A program made the translations under genes and the position numbers. A stretch of 64,000 nt of DNA from Ignelater luminosus. Lineage: Eukaryota > Arthropoda > Insecta > Coleoptera > Elateridae. The stretch lies in NCBI GenBank assembly GCA_011009095.1, contig VTPC01000505.1, forward strand, positions 114,353 through 178,352. The letters are read 5' to 3'. Positions 1 through 11,490 of the stretch are shown here, piece by piece (the stretch's first letter is position 1; every line of letters starts with the position of its first letter). Below the pieces are notes generated by a model. The model had not been told where the DNA came from. It saw nothing but the letters and a program-made list of their open reading frames with translations, and ran no database searches.

Positions 1-1250
1 GTCCCAGATTTTATTGTTTTTTTATACGGTCTAGGTAACCGTTGAAAACAAATAAAGATATGTCACTTAACGTTCTGTCACTGTAGAATACAAAGGTGTG
101 GACAGTTCTGTGATAGGTTGTTAAATAATAATGGAGTGGAGTAAAAAAGAAGATCGTGTTGCCGTAATTGCTTTACACAGGTGTGGGCATTCAGCAACAA
201 CAATTTTTAAATTATTGAAAAATTTGTAAATCACACAGAAATTTGTTTATCTCACCATCAAGCGATACAGTAAATTCTCTCTGCTGCTGACAAACTCTTG
301 TCGGCCTCGCACTATTCGAACACCAGCAGTCATAAAAGCTGTTGAAGTTCGTATTTGCCGAAATCCTAGACGAAAACAGAAGTTGATGGCTTTGCAGATG
401 AAATTATCAAGGGAATCCTTGAAGCGAGTTACTAATGTGGACCTCAATCTTCATGCTTATTGTAGAAAGAAGGGCCATCTTCTTACATCACGTTTAAAAA
501 AATTAGGCAAGGAAGAGCGTCGGTAAGCAGATAACAAGCATCGAGAAATTCTTTTCACAGATGAGAAAATGTTTACTATCGAAGAGCATTTTAACAAGCA
601 AAATGATAGAGTATGCTCATAGCGGTTCTGAAGCTGCCAAAAAGGTTCCTGTTGTTCAACGAGGTCATCACCCAACATCTATGATGGTTTGGTTAGGCGT
701 TTCTTATCTGGGAGCCACACAAGTTCATTTTTGTCAAAAAGGCGTGAAAACTGGGGCTAAAGTGTATCAAGAAGACATTTTAGACGGAATTGTAAAGTCT
801 GTAAGTACCGCTATGTTTAAGAATGAGCACTGGATTTTTCAACAGGACTCAGCACCAGCTCACAAAGCAGAATCTTCGCAAGAATGGTTTTGTTTCCAAA
901 AATACCGACTTTATTAGATATAAAAATTGGCCTTCATCAAGTCCAGACCTCAACCCCTTAGACTATAAGATCTGGTCACATTTAGAGGAAAAAAGTCTGC
1001 TCTACAAGGCACAGGAATTTGAAACAGCTGAAGGCGTCTGTGCTAAAAGCAGTGGCAAATATTGATATGAATATGTCATAGATGACTGGCCTCGAAGATT
1101 AAAAGCCTGTGTACAAGCACGTGGAGGTCATTTTAAATAAAATGTAAATTTATGTGTTCTATTACAGTTCATATTCTAATAAAATTTTGTTTTTTGATTT
1201 CGTTTGTTTTATGCAGTGTTGCTTTTATCTTGAGACAGAACTTATGACCT
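1..1250 (+). mobile_element. Degenerate IS630-Tc1-mariner transposon, left end cut by window
   Basis: The window opens inside the left terminal inverted repeat: bases 1-6 (GTCCCA) pair with the reverse complement of 1231-1236 (GTCTCA), and the right end runs on to about 1250. A transposase starts at an ATG at 131 and can be followed through several frames to a stop near 1139. The N-terminal helix-turn-helix region (RCGHSATTIFKLL) ends in an early stop. The catalytic motifs are TDEK (near 560), QQDSAPAH (about 840-863) and SPDLNPLD (about 941-965). The two C-terminal Asp codons are 100 nt apart, which is not a multiple of three, so at least one indel lies between them. The element is clearly dead. 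The subfamily (DD34D against DD37D) cannot be settled because of that indel. Confidence 0.85.
131..1139 (+). pseudogene. Broken mariner/Tc1-like transposase
   Basis: The reading frame begins at 131, hits a stop near 226, and resumes in other frames. The best-preserved stretches are 561-917 and 823-1065, which overlap in different frames because of an indel around 860-880. The first, second and third catalytic Asp residues of the triad can all be placed (TDEK, QQD, SPD), followed by a conserved DYKIW tail. Stops and frameshifts exclude a functional product. Confidence 0.82.
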
Positions 1251-2882
1251 GACTACGTATATTTCAAATATTTGACGGCAATATTCTTAAAAGCTTTTAA
1301 GCTGTCCACCATGTGTAACATACACTCAATTCTTCACCAATCGAGCAGAAGTTCCCATTCGAATCAAAGATAAGGATTCCGAGCCAGATGTTGATCGGGA
1401 GTAGAACAGAAAATGACTTCTTGCGGATTTGAACTACTTGAGGCAGAAGTCATTAACTTGCTTAACCCTTCACAACTGAAAATTTTCTTGCTACAAGAAG
1501 GAAATCACCAAAACTCAGAATTTCCAGCTCCCTTGGGCACAAATAACGGCAGCGAATGAAGTCTTACGGTCTGCTAAAGGCTTTTCTGCAAAAAATAAAT
1601 ATTAACTCCACATGGGCTACCTTTAAAAAATGAACCAAGTAAAAAACTAACATCTACCAACTACACCTGGCTACGTATTTAAATCTCAAATACAAAAGTG
1701 TAAGGAAATAAATTTGAAGAGATCGTCAACTCCTAATTGATCGCAAAATAAAGAAGCTACTGAAAAGGTAATTAATCTATCAGTATGAACTCACAACAAG
1801 TACCAAAAACCTCTTCATCAAGAGAAAACTACAAAAAAAAATACAAGATCACATCAACAGCACATATTAACTACAACACATATAACGGGAGCAAAAAGTG
1901 AACGTTACAATATACCTGAAAAAATTTCAGCACGTGATTACTTTGGTAAGTAAACGAAATAGGGGAAAGTAGGATGATAAGAACAATCTTATACTTTTTG
2001 AATTTCAAAGACAAATCTTCAACATTTCAACAAAATGTGACATGTTTTATATAGTCATACGTGCCATTAGAATAATTTGTATTATAGACCCCATCTCAAT
2101 TCATAAGTACAGTCAACTCATATAGTAATGTCGCAAAATGATTTACATTCTGGTGCAGTTGATCTCATTTCTATAATTCCTGTTAAATTTTTGTTGTGTT
2201 GGTAACAAAATCTTCTAAACACCAGAATTTTTCATTGAGAAATGTTGACAATATTGTTATTTCTGTTTTTATATAAAATCAGAGGTTAGATTGTCATTGA
2301 GAAAAGGTAAATGTTTGCATTTCGTAGTTATCTTTTGATATTTGTTTATTATTTGGAATAAAATTTATTTTTTGTGTTTTTTACGTCAATATTAATTGTA
2401 ATCAAAATGATTTGCATATAAAAACGAATTTATTGCATTTTAACCCTATTTTGACATATGAAATTCGTTTGATAGAAGATTTTTTAGTGAGAAATGTGTA
2501 ACTAGAAATAATGACACCAACATAAATAAGTTTGGGGTATAACAGTGCATGCAACTAAAACCCTAAACATTTGAAATTGATTGGAATTATAGAAATGAGA
2601 TAAGGTATATCTAATGTCAAAATGAATAGCAATCTTTGCAATCCATAAATATTAACTTAACAAATTAATCTTGGTTAATCGATTACTATCTAAAAATGCA
2701 GAATTTACCATTAAATGATAAGTTAAACGGTAAACTGTAAAACATTTTGCGACGTTACTTTATGAGTTGACTGTACATCGCTAAGAAATGTAAAGAATAG
2801 TAGACCAGTTTTGGACGATGGTCACATCAACTGAACAACGAGTTGATGGTAGCGCTCGTATATTTTATGTTTTTTATATTTA
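1251..2882. other. Intergenic, no recognisable gene
   Basis: AT-rich sequence with only short open stretches. One 48-codon frame starts at 1410 (MTSCGFELLEAEV...) and one 38-codon frame starts around 1784 (MNSQQVPKTSSS...). Neither resembles a family I know. They could be remnants of a retroelement ORF1 or chance frames. Confidence 0.4.
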
Positions 2883-3052
2883 CAGTCTAACTTCGATAAC
2901 TCTAACCTCAATAATGCGAAATCTTTGATAACTTGAACTTATTGCGAGTAACCGATGTTACGTATATTTATGTAAAAATACCTTGGTTAAAGTTTTGAGT
3001 ACTCGAAGTGTTTTTTCTTTCCCTTCGAGCTCGAGTTATCGAGTTCCTACTG
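2883..3052. mobile_element. Pogo/Tigger-like MITE (about 170 bp)
   Basis: The left end reads TA-CAGTCTAACTTCGATAAC. The right end, reverse-complemented, reads CAGTAGGAACTCGATAAC, with GATAACTCGA-type motifs shared with the larger pogo-derived element at 19574-20188. The interior has no coding potential. The TA target is intact on the left and decayed to TG on the right. Size and ends match the copy at 29039-29210. Confidence 0.7.
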
Positions 3053-5627
3053 TGTTTCTATTTTGCTTTTTATACAGTCATTAAAAAAAAACTTGCGACA
3101 TACCCGACATACCCAAAAGCCTATGTTCATGAATAACCGTTTACTCTCGTCGATGTTCGTACTGTTTGAAATTTGAAATATAATTCATGTTAAAAATATC
3201 AGCTTTTGCAATAATAATTTAAACGTATTGCTTTCTTTGGCGATAATATAATTATATGTAATATTTTGCTAAATTTCTTTTTATAAGTTATTGGATTTTT
3301 ATTCTTGTAACTTGATTGAAAGCTTTTATGTCTTGAAATAACCGTAAAAGCTGATGTTTTCAACATTAACTGTATTCCTAATTTCAAATTTACGCGGACC
3401 AACGGTAATGCATAAACGTAGGCTTCGGAATACCTCGGAAGATTTTCTTATGCGACTTCGGTTATACGTGTAACTTTGCCAATGTAGCACGCCCCTGATA
3501 TTGTTCTTTTGCGTGCTCGCACCATTTCCCTTCGGTTTTACTCGCATTTTCTTAACTCCATCCCGTGTACTTATGTCTTGAAAACATTTCTAATCCCATG
3601 TAATAACCTTTTATTGTTTTTTCAAAAAAGAAAAATTCACACTGCTAATGCCCGCTCTTGCAATTTCAGAAGCGAACATATAAAAATCGATTATTTTAAA
3701 AAAATGAACGTTTGCAGCTTTAATTTATCATTTTTACCACAGTTAACGATCTGTAATAATACAGGTTGCTTTTAGTCACAGACTCCCAGCTAACATTTTG
3801 TTGTTTTTTGAAATCAAGTTCTTATTATGGTTGGATTCATAAAAAACGGGAAATGCAAAAAAACCAAGCTGGTATATTTTTATTAAAATTTCGTTCTGTT
3901 ATTAATTACAAACTATGTTTTCCATCCTTTGTTAATCTCTAGATTATTTTAATGTATTAATACGAGTACAGTACTTTAATTAATAAAAAATATGAAAAAT
4001 GTGGTTTATAATTGATAAAAAAGAGACAGATTATTGTACCCCCAAGGTGCACATCGTGTATAAACCGTAAGGGGTTACGAGAACCCGTTGCTTACTATAT
4101 CTCAAAATTGCATTCCAGATTTTGGAATTTTACAAATCTTACAGATGATTTTATGGGTCTTACGATCGCGTATAGAATTGCACCAAGTTATCTTTATCTG
4201 GATATGAAATTTTAAAGTTGAAACTCCGACACCTTCTAGTGGCGAAACGTTAAATCTTGGAGAGACCTTCGTCCTACTTACTCCAGACGCACTTTCATAG
4301 AACCGAAAACGGCAGTCACGAGGGCTTTTAAAAACAGCACTTTTAATAATGGATCTTGATTTCGTGCGCTTTAAGACGCACATGGGTTGTTCAAAGTACT
4401 CTTTTCTTCCCTTTCTGGAGAAGGGAGTGATGCTACTAAATACGTTGTGATCATATATCCAAGAATTATCGAAATTGATCCTACAGTTTCTGATGGAAAC
4501 AAGTTCAATGGGTTCATCGGCATACTTGGCTCCGTTTCTACTTATTTGGGATTAATGAAAACCTTCCTTATTTAAAGTCGTTCGAAGGTGAGAACAACTT
4601 TGAAAATTAAAATTCTTTATGCTCAGGCCAGTATAGATCTCCGGAACGAATCTCTTTTGTGATTAATGGTGCTTGGTGTAGCATATGCGAAGCAACGAGT
4701 CGGATACAAGTAATTTTCGTTTATATTTTAGTAACACGAACTGTGACCACCTTTGTACCTACCCGAAGGCATTAGGTAGGAAAGCAGACTGCACTTTTAG
4801 GGCGTATGTCTAAACCTTAAGAGTTTTTCTGTTCTTTATTTTGGTGCAATAAGGGCATTTCGTCGGCTAACCATGTTAAACTGCCGTGCTCTATCCTTTA
4901 ACAATGGAGTAAGTAAATTAATATTCTTAACTAACGATTTATTAATATTATCCACGACAAATTGAAAATGCAGTTTCTTCAGACCTTACTAGCAATACTC
5001 CTCGAAAATGGGCCACTTTATTGTCAAAAATTAAGAAAGCCAGAAAGACTCCAACGTTTCAGAACAAATTGAATACTGTTGAATTCCGTTTTACACCCTG
5101 AAGAAGAATGTGCAAAAAAATGTTTAAGATCATAAGAAAATAGTTTTGTATCTTTGATCAATTTCAGAAACCATAGTTCTCGCTTTATTGGCGATTAAAT
5201 ATCAATAAATGCATAATATTTGAAGAAATTATCCTGAGGAACGGACACAGAGATTTGATTCTGGCTTAGGAAGATAATCTCTCAGTACCAATGGGATTTT
5301 TGATACGGAAATAAAATTGTGATCTCATTCTATGGTTTTAGAACTTCAGAAATTTCCAGCTGAGCAAGATTCTAGTATGAAGTGAAGAAAAATTCTTTGG
5401 CACCTAAACCATAGTGAAATGGTCACAAGGAGAGAAAAAACAGAAATTACCAGCGGTAGTCTTTGTCGTGGTTACAAGTTTGGTTGTACTAACAAAAATA
5501 AAACGAAGGTTATTAGTGTATATTAAAATTGGCATATAAGACTTGTTACATTTCTTGTTATTACACTTTTTATGTACAACTCTTAGAAATAACCGTTTCA
5601 TGGACGTAAGTACAGGAGCACATAAAA
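3053..5627. other. Intergenic, nothing supported
   Basis: No open frame with family resemblance and no transposon ends that I could pair. Frames at 4102-4383 (minus) and 4387-4575 (plus) are short, have ordinary composition and no recognised motif. The part just below 5628 should include the 3' UTR and poly(A) site of the minus-strand Jupiter-like gene, but the exact end is not visible. Confidence 0.4.
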
Positions 5628-5734
5628 TCACCAGAGTCCTTTAGAATATCCCCCGGGAGGAATTCTACCAGAACTTCCTGAAGGAGTTGCATTTGCTGGT
5701 GTTTCGTAACCGGTGCCCAATAAAGGATTGCCAT
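5628..5734 (-). CDS. Jupiter: Jupiter-like terminal exon
   Basis: A 107-nt exon encoding the conserved end of Jupiter: GNPLLGTGY, a short Ala/Thr/Ser linker, then RIPPGGYSKGLW and TGA (stop at 5628-5630). The acceptor is TTCTTTGTTCTAG. It is too short to appear as an open frame starting with ATG and was found from the motif. Confidence 0.82.
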
Positions 5735-7148
5735 CTAGAACAAAGAAATCCCGTATCTTATATATACCGGGTATAGAATAAGTTCTGGTACCATGACCCC
5801 TATTCTGTAATTTTATTTTTAACAGCTTCGTTAAATTCTGTTGTGATGACTATAACCAATGAAATTTCTTATTTTGGTATTGTAATAGCATGTTGAAATG
5901 TAACAGGCTTGTTAAAAATTACAGAATAGGGAATAGGGATTTAATAGTAAATCTTCAACGTACAATTATTTGCTCCTCTGATTATTTTAGAGCAAAAGTG
6001 TAAAGTGTAGAGAAAAAAATATTGCACATGTACATGTTATTTGTTATTTTCATCTTTCCAAAGCCGGGAAAAAGATTAAAATTACAATTTCTGGAAAATG
6101 TATGGCGTGTGAACCAATTGTATACTCTGTATAAATTTATATCTTTTTCTTTCAAAAAGATTGGGCGAGCTACTTCGATTTGATAAAATATTCAGCAATT
6201 AGTCTTTTATTTTGAAATAATTATGTTAAACAGTTTTGAATCACAAAAGTTTAAAAACTTGTTGTGGTGCAAAATTACAGACTTTAACAACATTTTTATT
6301 TGTGATGAATTAATCGAACATCGTACTGATAATCTATAATTTATACCTTTTCTTCTTATACATTGTCTTCTAGTTTCTGGAGCGATTTCAATTCCTTCCC
6401 CTGTTAGTGGATTTCTAGTAATATCTTGCTTTTCAGCGGATTGTTTCTTTCTGGGCGTTTCATCAATATGTCCTATGAAATCATTGGAAGCTTCATTAGC
6501 ATCTAAAAATCTTCTTGGGCTGTCTAGCGAAGAGTTATCTTTGCATCCCATACATCCTACAGGAAACACGTTACTCGAAGTGTCACGTCTTCGATTTATC
6601 CGTCCCGAAGGCGAACCTTTCACCGAATACAAACTGCTTGTACTTCTCCTCACATCCATACCGTTGGAGGAGATTATATCGTTTTTCGGTTCGGAAGCTC
6701 TCCCCCTAATATCAAAATTTAAAGGAGGCACATCAACTTTTGATTGCTCATTCGATTGAATTTCAGCTTTTAATCCGCTAGTTGTTTCTTTTACGTCCGG
6801 CACTTCCTTGTCTTTTCCTGAAATAGTTGAATCTGTCGTAGAGTCCGTCTTATCTGTGGTGATGTCTAATTTTTCAAAAACTGTTTCGATTTTTGACGAA
6901 TCCCCATGTAATTCTCGAGAGGGTTTCTTTGCTACCTCATTATTTTCGTTTACTTTTGAAACGTTTTGATTGCTTTGCACTCCAGTCTCGATTTCAGCCG
7001 GTTCTCCGGTTGCTTCAGTTTTAATTTTAGTTTTAATCGAAATATCTTCATACGGTCTCGCTTCTCTTAAACATTCAATTGATGTTTTTGATTGTTTAGT
7101 AAGTTCCGTTGCCGTTTCGTCTTTTGTAATTGCATTCTCTTCGTCCAT
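5628..7148 (-). CDS. Jupiter: Jupiter-like microtubule-associated protein (two visible coding exons)
   Basis: Minus-strand gene joined from 7148-6347 and 5734-5628, 302 residues as modelled. The final exon ends in the Jupiter signature RIPPGGYSKGLW-stop, nearly the same as the C-terminus of Drosophila Jupiter, which binds along microtubules. The large exon is Lys/Glu/Ser/Thr-rich, has no globular domain, and ends with NPLTGEGIEIAPETRR. The last exon adds a second related motif, NPLLGTGYETP. The intron has a GT donor at 6346/6345 and a TTCTTTGTTCTAG acceptor ending at 5735. A G before and AT after the intron form an Asp codon and keep frame. The ATG at 7148 is the first after an in-frame TAA. 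The usual N-terminal RPPGGG motif was not found, so upstream exons or a second isoform may exist further right. Confidence 0.75.
6347..7148 (-). CDS. Jupiter: Jupiter-like exon 1 (large disordered exon)
   Basis: It encodes 267 residues plus one base of a split Asp codon. Composition suggests a disordered protein, with an Arg/Ser stretch (VRRSTSSLYSVKGSPSGR) that could be phosphorylated. No strong polypyrimidine acceptor precedes the ATG, so it looks like a true start or a first coding exon. The frame stays open past the donor for 45 codons, which would be the product if the intron were kept. Confidence 0.65.
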
Positions 7149-8068
7149 TCTATTTATGCTTTTTTTTTAATGTTCGAAAGAGTCTGAAACGAATAACATT
7201 ATTATAGAACAGCCCTAACACGGTGGGCGTTGTTCTCTGTTAACTTATGAATGAAACAACACGTGGGCTAAAAAGCAAAAAATAGATATGACACATTTTA
7301 AAAGTCAGACCCAAATAAACAGCTGCTTAAGATGAAGTTTAATGATACGTTCAAATATTGTAAGTAATTTTAATTTTTTCAAGTGCCACTGGAATGTCAG
7401 TTAAAATCTTTTAATTGAATTGTCAATTTAATTTGACCATTTAACAATAAAAATGTGATTAGCGCTTACCTTTATTTGTATAAAATATAAATGGTGTGGT
7501 GTACAAAAAACAAATAAATATAGTACAGAAAAATTACGTTAATTTCAAAATAATGGTTTTATGTAATGCCAAACAAAATAATTCCGACATGACCTTGAGT
7601 TGTGCTTTGTTTTCAAGGCTTGGCTAGAATAGGTTTTAGATTATTATTATTATTATCCCAATGTGATACATTTCATTATAAAGTTGCAATTCTTAATATG
7701 CATAGGGATTTTATTATTTCAAATTCTGCTTTACTTCCAGCCAATGTCAAGTATCCCTTCAACCTCAAATTTTAGCTATTTTAGGTTGTTTATAGCGTAT
7801 ATGCCACGCTGCCGGATTTCACAAAGATTATATCCATCATCGCGTCTCATAAAGTCATAATTTATTTTGTTTGTTGTTATTGTTGGCATTTTATAGTGTA
7901 ATTGAAAGTATGTGTCAGTTATTCATTTTGCATATTCTGATGAAGTCATCATCACACAATCATGACCAGTTTTACACTATCAAAGACGTCCGTCTGGGGT
8001 AGTAAAAACAAAATCGAATAGTAGTTTGTGACTGGCTAATAAAATATTATTTCGAAGAAATTCCTATT
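7149..8068. other. Upstream region of Jupiter-like gene, no other gene seen
   Basis: AT-rich. Should hold the 5' UTR, promoter or next intron of the minus-strand gene. No RPPGGG-coding exon was seen here on the minus strand. An open frame at 7663-7860 (plus) has no recognised motif. Confidence 0.35.
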
Positions 8069-8529
8069 GTCTGAAAACTTTTAATGGGCTGTATTTGTTT
8101 TGTTTAAAAAAAGGTATCGTAAAGTGCTCAAAACCGTTTCGGTAGTATGAAGGGGAAACCACACTGACAAATATGGCGCCCCCCTCAATCCCCCGCTCCC
8201 CAGCCACTCCAATATCAAAATTTTAAATAGCAACCGCCGCAAGTGACACATCGTTGGAAAGCTCTTAAAAATGCTTTTTGTTGATACCGTACAAAGGTAA
8301 TTTTGGGTAAGTAATTATTAACTTATTCAATAATAAAGTGTAGGGATCATTATGCGCTACTTAATTAAGATCAGAGTTTGCTTACGTTTACTGTATGTTT
8401 TAAGAATGGTGTAATAGTAGTTTACGTAACTAGTCAGGAAAGTGATACTTTACTGGACTAGCAGACACGTTTCTAGAAGAGCCTGTACTTTAAATATTAC
8501 CATAATTGGCAAATTTTAAGAATGTAATA

Positions 8530-8600
8530 ATGTGATCATGTGGATGCAGCGTCTGACTTCTAATCTAGAGGTCCTGCGTTCGATCCTCACTGTCGGACAC
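8530..8600 (+). repeat. tRNA-Arg(UCU)-like sequence, decayed or SINE-derived
   Basis: GACTTCTAATCTAGAGGTC forms an anticodon-arm-like segment with anticodon TCT, followed by GCGTTCGATCC, which matches the T-arm/B-box consensus. I could not pair a convincing acceptor stem with the 5' side, so I do not call a functional tRNA. Confidence 0.5.
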
Positions 8601-8719
8601 CTTGTGACATTTTTAGTTTTTTCTTTAAATTTTATATTAAGTTTTTTATAAGTAAAATTAGTCTTGTTAATTATTACAAAAAGGAGATGTCAAATAAGAA
8701 TTTAAAAAAATTGAAAAAA

Positions 8720-8800
8720 ATTAGTAGCCAGCAGCAGGAGTTGAACCCGGATCTCTTGATTAGAAGTCAATATCTGTAACCAAACAACCAAATTCTTCAT
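8720..8800 (-). repeat. Second tRNA-Arg(UCU)-like sequence, opposite strand
   Basis: On the minus strand, GACTTCTAATCAAGAGATC is followed by CGGGTTCAACTCC, again anticodon TCT and a B-box-like T arm, then GCTGGCTACTAATTTTTTT, which resembles a Pol III terminator. The 5' half does not pair well with the 3' half. It faces the copy at 8530-8600 about 130 bp away. Confidence 0.5.
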
Positions 8801-9710
8801 TTGTTGATACTGTCAAATTTCAGTATTTGCATGGCAGCACTTTAAATTTGTATTAAAAATTAATAATAAAATGCATTTCATAAATAATGTGTAAAGAAAG
8901 TTGGACAGTATTTAATTGTAAACATGTTTTGCATTTACATATTTGATGTAAAAAAACTTGAAACAATATAAAAGAAATCACAAATAATTAAAAACCGTTT
9001 GAATTTTTTCGCAAAAATCAGGTTGCCTGTATCTATACCTACGTATCCAAGGTGACAAAAACAAAATTGTAAATGTAAAGAAATACACGCTCTGATCTGT
9101 TTGCGTTGGTTTTGCGTAATTGTGTAATTATTCGCAATTTTGGTTTTATATTTCTTAAAAATGAGTGAAAGTGGTAGTGCAAGAGTTTTCATGTACACCT
9201 CCAGAAGAAGAATAAATATTTTCTTGAGCTTTGTAGTTATTTCTTTCGAGTCAGGAAAGTACTTTACCGTACTAGTACGGGACTAGTCAAGTAAAATCTA
9301 GTTTCCATAGCAAAATGAATAAAGAAAAGCCTACTTTCGAATACGGTGTTAGAAAAAATATTATTTTATAAACAAAAATAATAGTTTTTCAATAAACCTC
9401 ATTATTTGACATTTTTAAAAAAAGCATTGCTTTGTTTTCTGAAATGTCATTTTACATTAAATATAGTATTAGTCAACAAATCATTTAGTAAATGAGGAAA
9501 TGTCTCTTTTTCTTTCTTTCTCTGTTTATTGAAAATAAATTGAATTTTAATCGGACAATTCTAACAATAAACTGCAAATTTAGGTTTAGTGGTTTGTTAA
9601 TAACTTTTGAAAACACCTAGTAAATAGTTTCTAAATCCAAATAAATAGCACTTGGTGATTTCATCTTTAAAAAAATACAGCCCATTGAAAGTTTTCAAAT
9701 AGACACCCTG

Positions 9711-10909
9711 TATGTACGTACCGTATAGTTAGTACTCTTGAGAGGTAGTACAGTGCGGTCCAAAAATAAATTCTCGTGCAAACATAAAATTGTTCGAACA
9801 TCAATAGTCAAGTGTTCATTATTTTTGTCAGAGACTGTTAATTTAAAATGTAAATGTAAAAGCGCCCTTTCTCTTGAAAAAATAAGGAAAGAAAGACGTG
9901 CAGGACCTCTACTTACCAAGAAATGCTTAAACTTGCATAACTTAAAAATGTTTATCTCTTTAACAAATCGGGCAAAAACTTTCTCTTTGTATTCAAAATA
10001 TTCATAATAAACTAATTTATAAATAAGTTGCTTTTTGAAAAAATGTATAGAAAAGTTTTAAACTTATTACGGAAAAGATGTAACTTTTAGTTAACTGGTA
10101 TATGCAAAACGTGTAAAAAATGCCAACTTTGATCGCGAATACCTACTCTATTAAACGGGCTAAAATTTTCAATTTCAGCTATTTGCTAAGAGAAAGTTAT
10201 TCTTTATGTGTACACGCATTTCATTATATTCCATAGAAAAGTGAGTTTACGGTGGGTTACCTTTAAGGTAATATCTCCGTAAACCCATAGATATAGACTT
10301 CTTACTTTTACAAATAATAATTTAAATTAACACATTTTTAACTTTAATATTCAACAAATACAAAAAAATTAGGTTTGGCACGACAGTTCTCAAATTTAAT
10401 TGTTTCAAAACAAAATCAGTGATGTAAACGTACCAAGAAAAGTGATTTATCTCAAACAAACATAAGGAACCAAAAAACCCTCTTGATTAGTTTTAAAGCA
10501 TTTGAACAGAGTTTACATGTACAGGGTGGATTAAATTGGTTGTCCTTATGCGATGTGCTAAACGATTTTCGTAACTAGAGACTACTTTGTTAGACTAATG
10601 ACAAAACATATTTTTTTAAAAAACAACTTTTGCTTATATCTTGCTAATGAGTTATTAAGGACTTTGCGTTATTGCGGTTCGAGTTATCAAAGCAGAAAAA
10701 AATCTCGTACAGCAATGATAGAAACAAAAAACAAAATAAATGAGGACAAGGACAAAAAATAAGATATCAGGCATGAGTTTCGAAAAACTCGAACGAACAC
10801 TTAATGCATTTCTTGCTCGCGTTGCATACAAGATCTTTCCCACGACTGCAAAATTTGCAGAAAACACACGAAGTAATAAATGATCAAGGATTTTACTATT
10901 AAACGAAAG
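9711..10909. other. Intergenic repeats, no gene
   Basis: Contains an ACAGGGTGGATTAAATTGG repeat end near 10521 and a GGTTCGAGTTATCAAAG pogo-like fragment near 10676. No coding region recognised. Confidence 0.35.
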
Positions 10910-11490
10910 AATAGCGATTATCTCCAAAACCTTTCAAGATAAGTATAGCAACCCTTATATCATTGAATTCGCCTTTAAAATCCCTATCGAGATATGGGGT
11001 CATATACAGGGTGATTCGTTTAAAGAAATTCAAGATGGCGGCCGTACGAAAAAACAATTGAAGATTTGATCTTAACTCTCTTTGCAAAACATGGCAAACA
11101 ATACCTACATTAAAATTTCCAAATTTCATTTGTTTATCTCTTACCGTTATTGCAGGAGCAGCGTGTTTCCATACTTTTTAATAGGGAAACCCCTGACAAA
11201 AGAATAGCGATTATCTCCAAACCCTTTCAAGATAAGTATAGCAACCCTTATATCATCGAATTTGTCTTCAAAATCGCTACCCAAATATGGGGTCATATAC
11301 AGGGTGTTTCATTTAGAAAAATCTAATATGGCAGTCGTACGAAAAAACAATTGAAGATTTTTTTTAATTATCTTCCCAAAACATGGCAAAAAATACCTAC
11401 TTTAAGCTCTCCAAATTTCATTTGTTTATCTCTTACCGTTTCTGCGGGGGTAGCGTGTTTCCATACTTTTTAGCGACCCTGTATAATACT
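10905..11490. repeat. Two-copy tandem duplication, unit about 293 bp
   Basis: The block starting AATAGCGATTATCTCCAAA at 10910 recurs at 11203. Each copy contains ATATGGGGTCATATACAGGG near its middle, then a segment with CGTACGAAAAAACAATTG, and ends near GTTTCCATACTTTTTA. Similarity is high but not perfect. The ACAGGGTG and ACCCTGTATA ends suggest a duplicated MITE. Confidence 0.75.

Larger units (their letters stand above)
8069..9710. mobile_element. 1.6 kb unit with inverted ends, probably a non-autonomous transposon
   Basis: The left end (8069-8115, GTCTGAAAACTTTTAATGGG then CTGTATTTG) is inverted at 9670-9710 (AAATACAGCCCATTGAAAG then TTTTCAAATAGACACCCTG). Further in, GTCAGGAAAGT-type blocks occur at about 8432 and 9249. 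The unit has no long open frame but contains two tRNA-like sequences in opposite orientation. Class unknown. Confidence 0.5.

Noticed and set aside
3199-3775. Three overlapping short open frames on both strands
   Set aside because: Under 90 codons, AT-biased composition, no recognised motif and no splice or promoter context.
6475-7170. Plus-strand frames over the Jupiter-like exon
   Set aside because: Antisense shadows of the minus-strand coding exon.
8530-8800. Functional tRNA genes
   Set aside because: Anticodon and T arm look right, but neither copy has a convincing acceptor stem or D arm.
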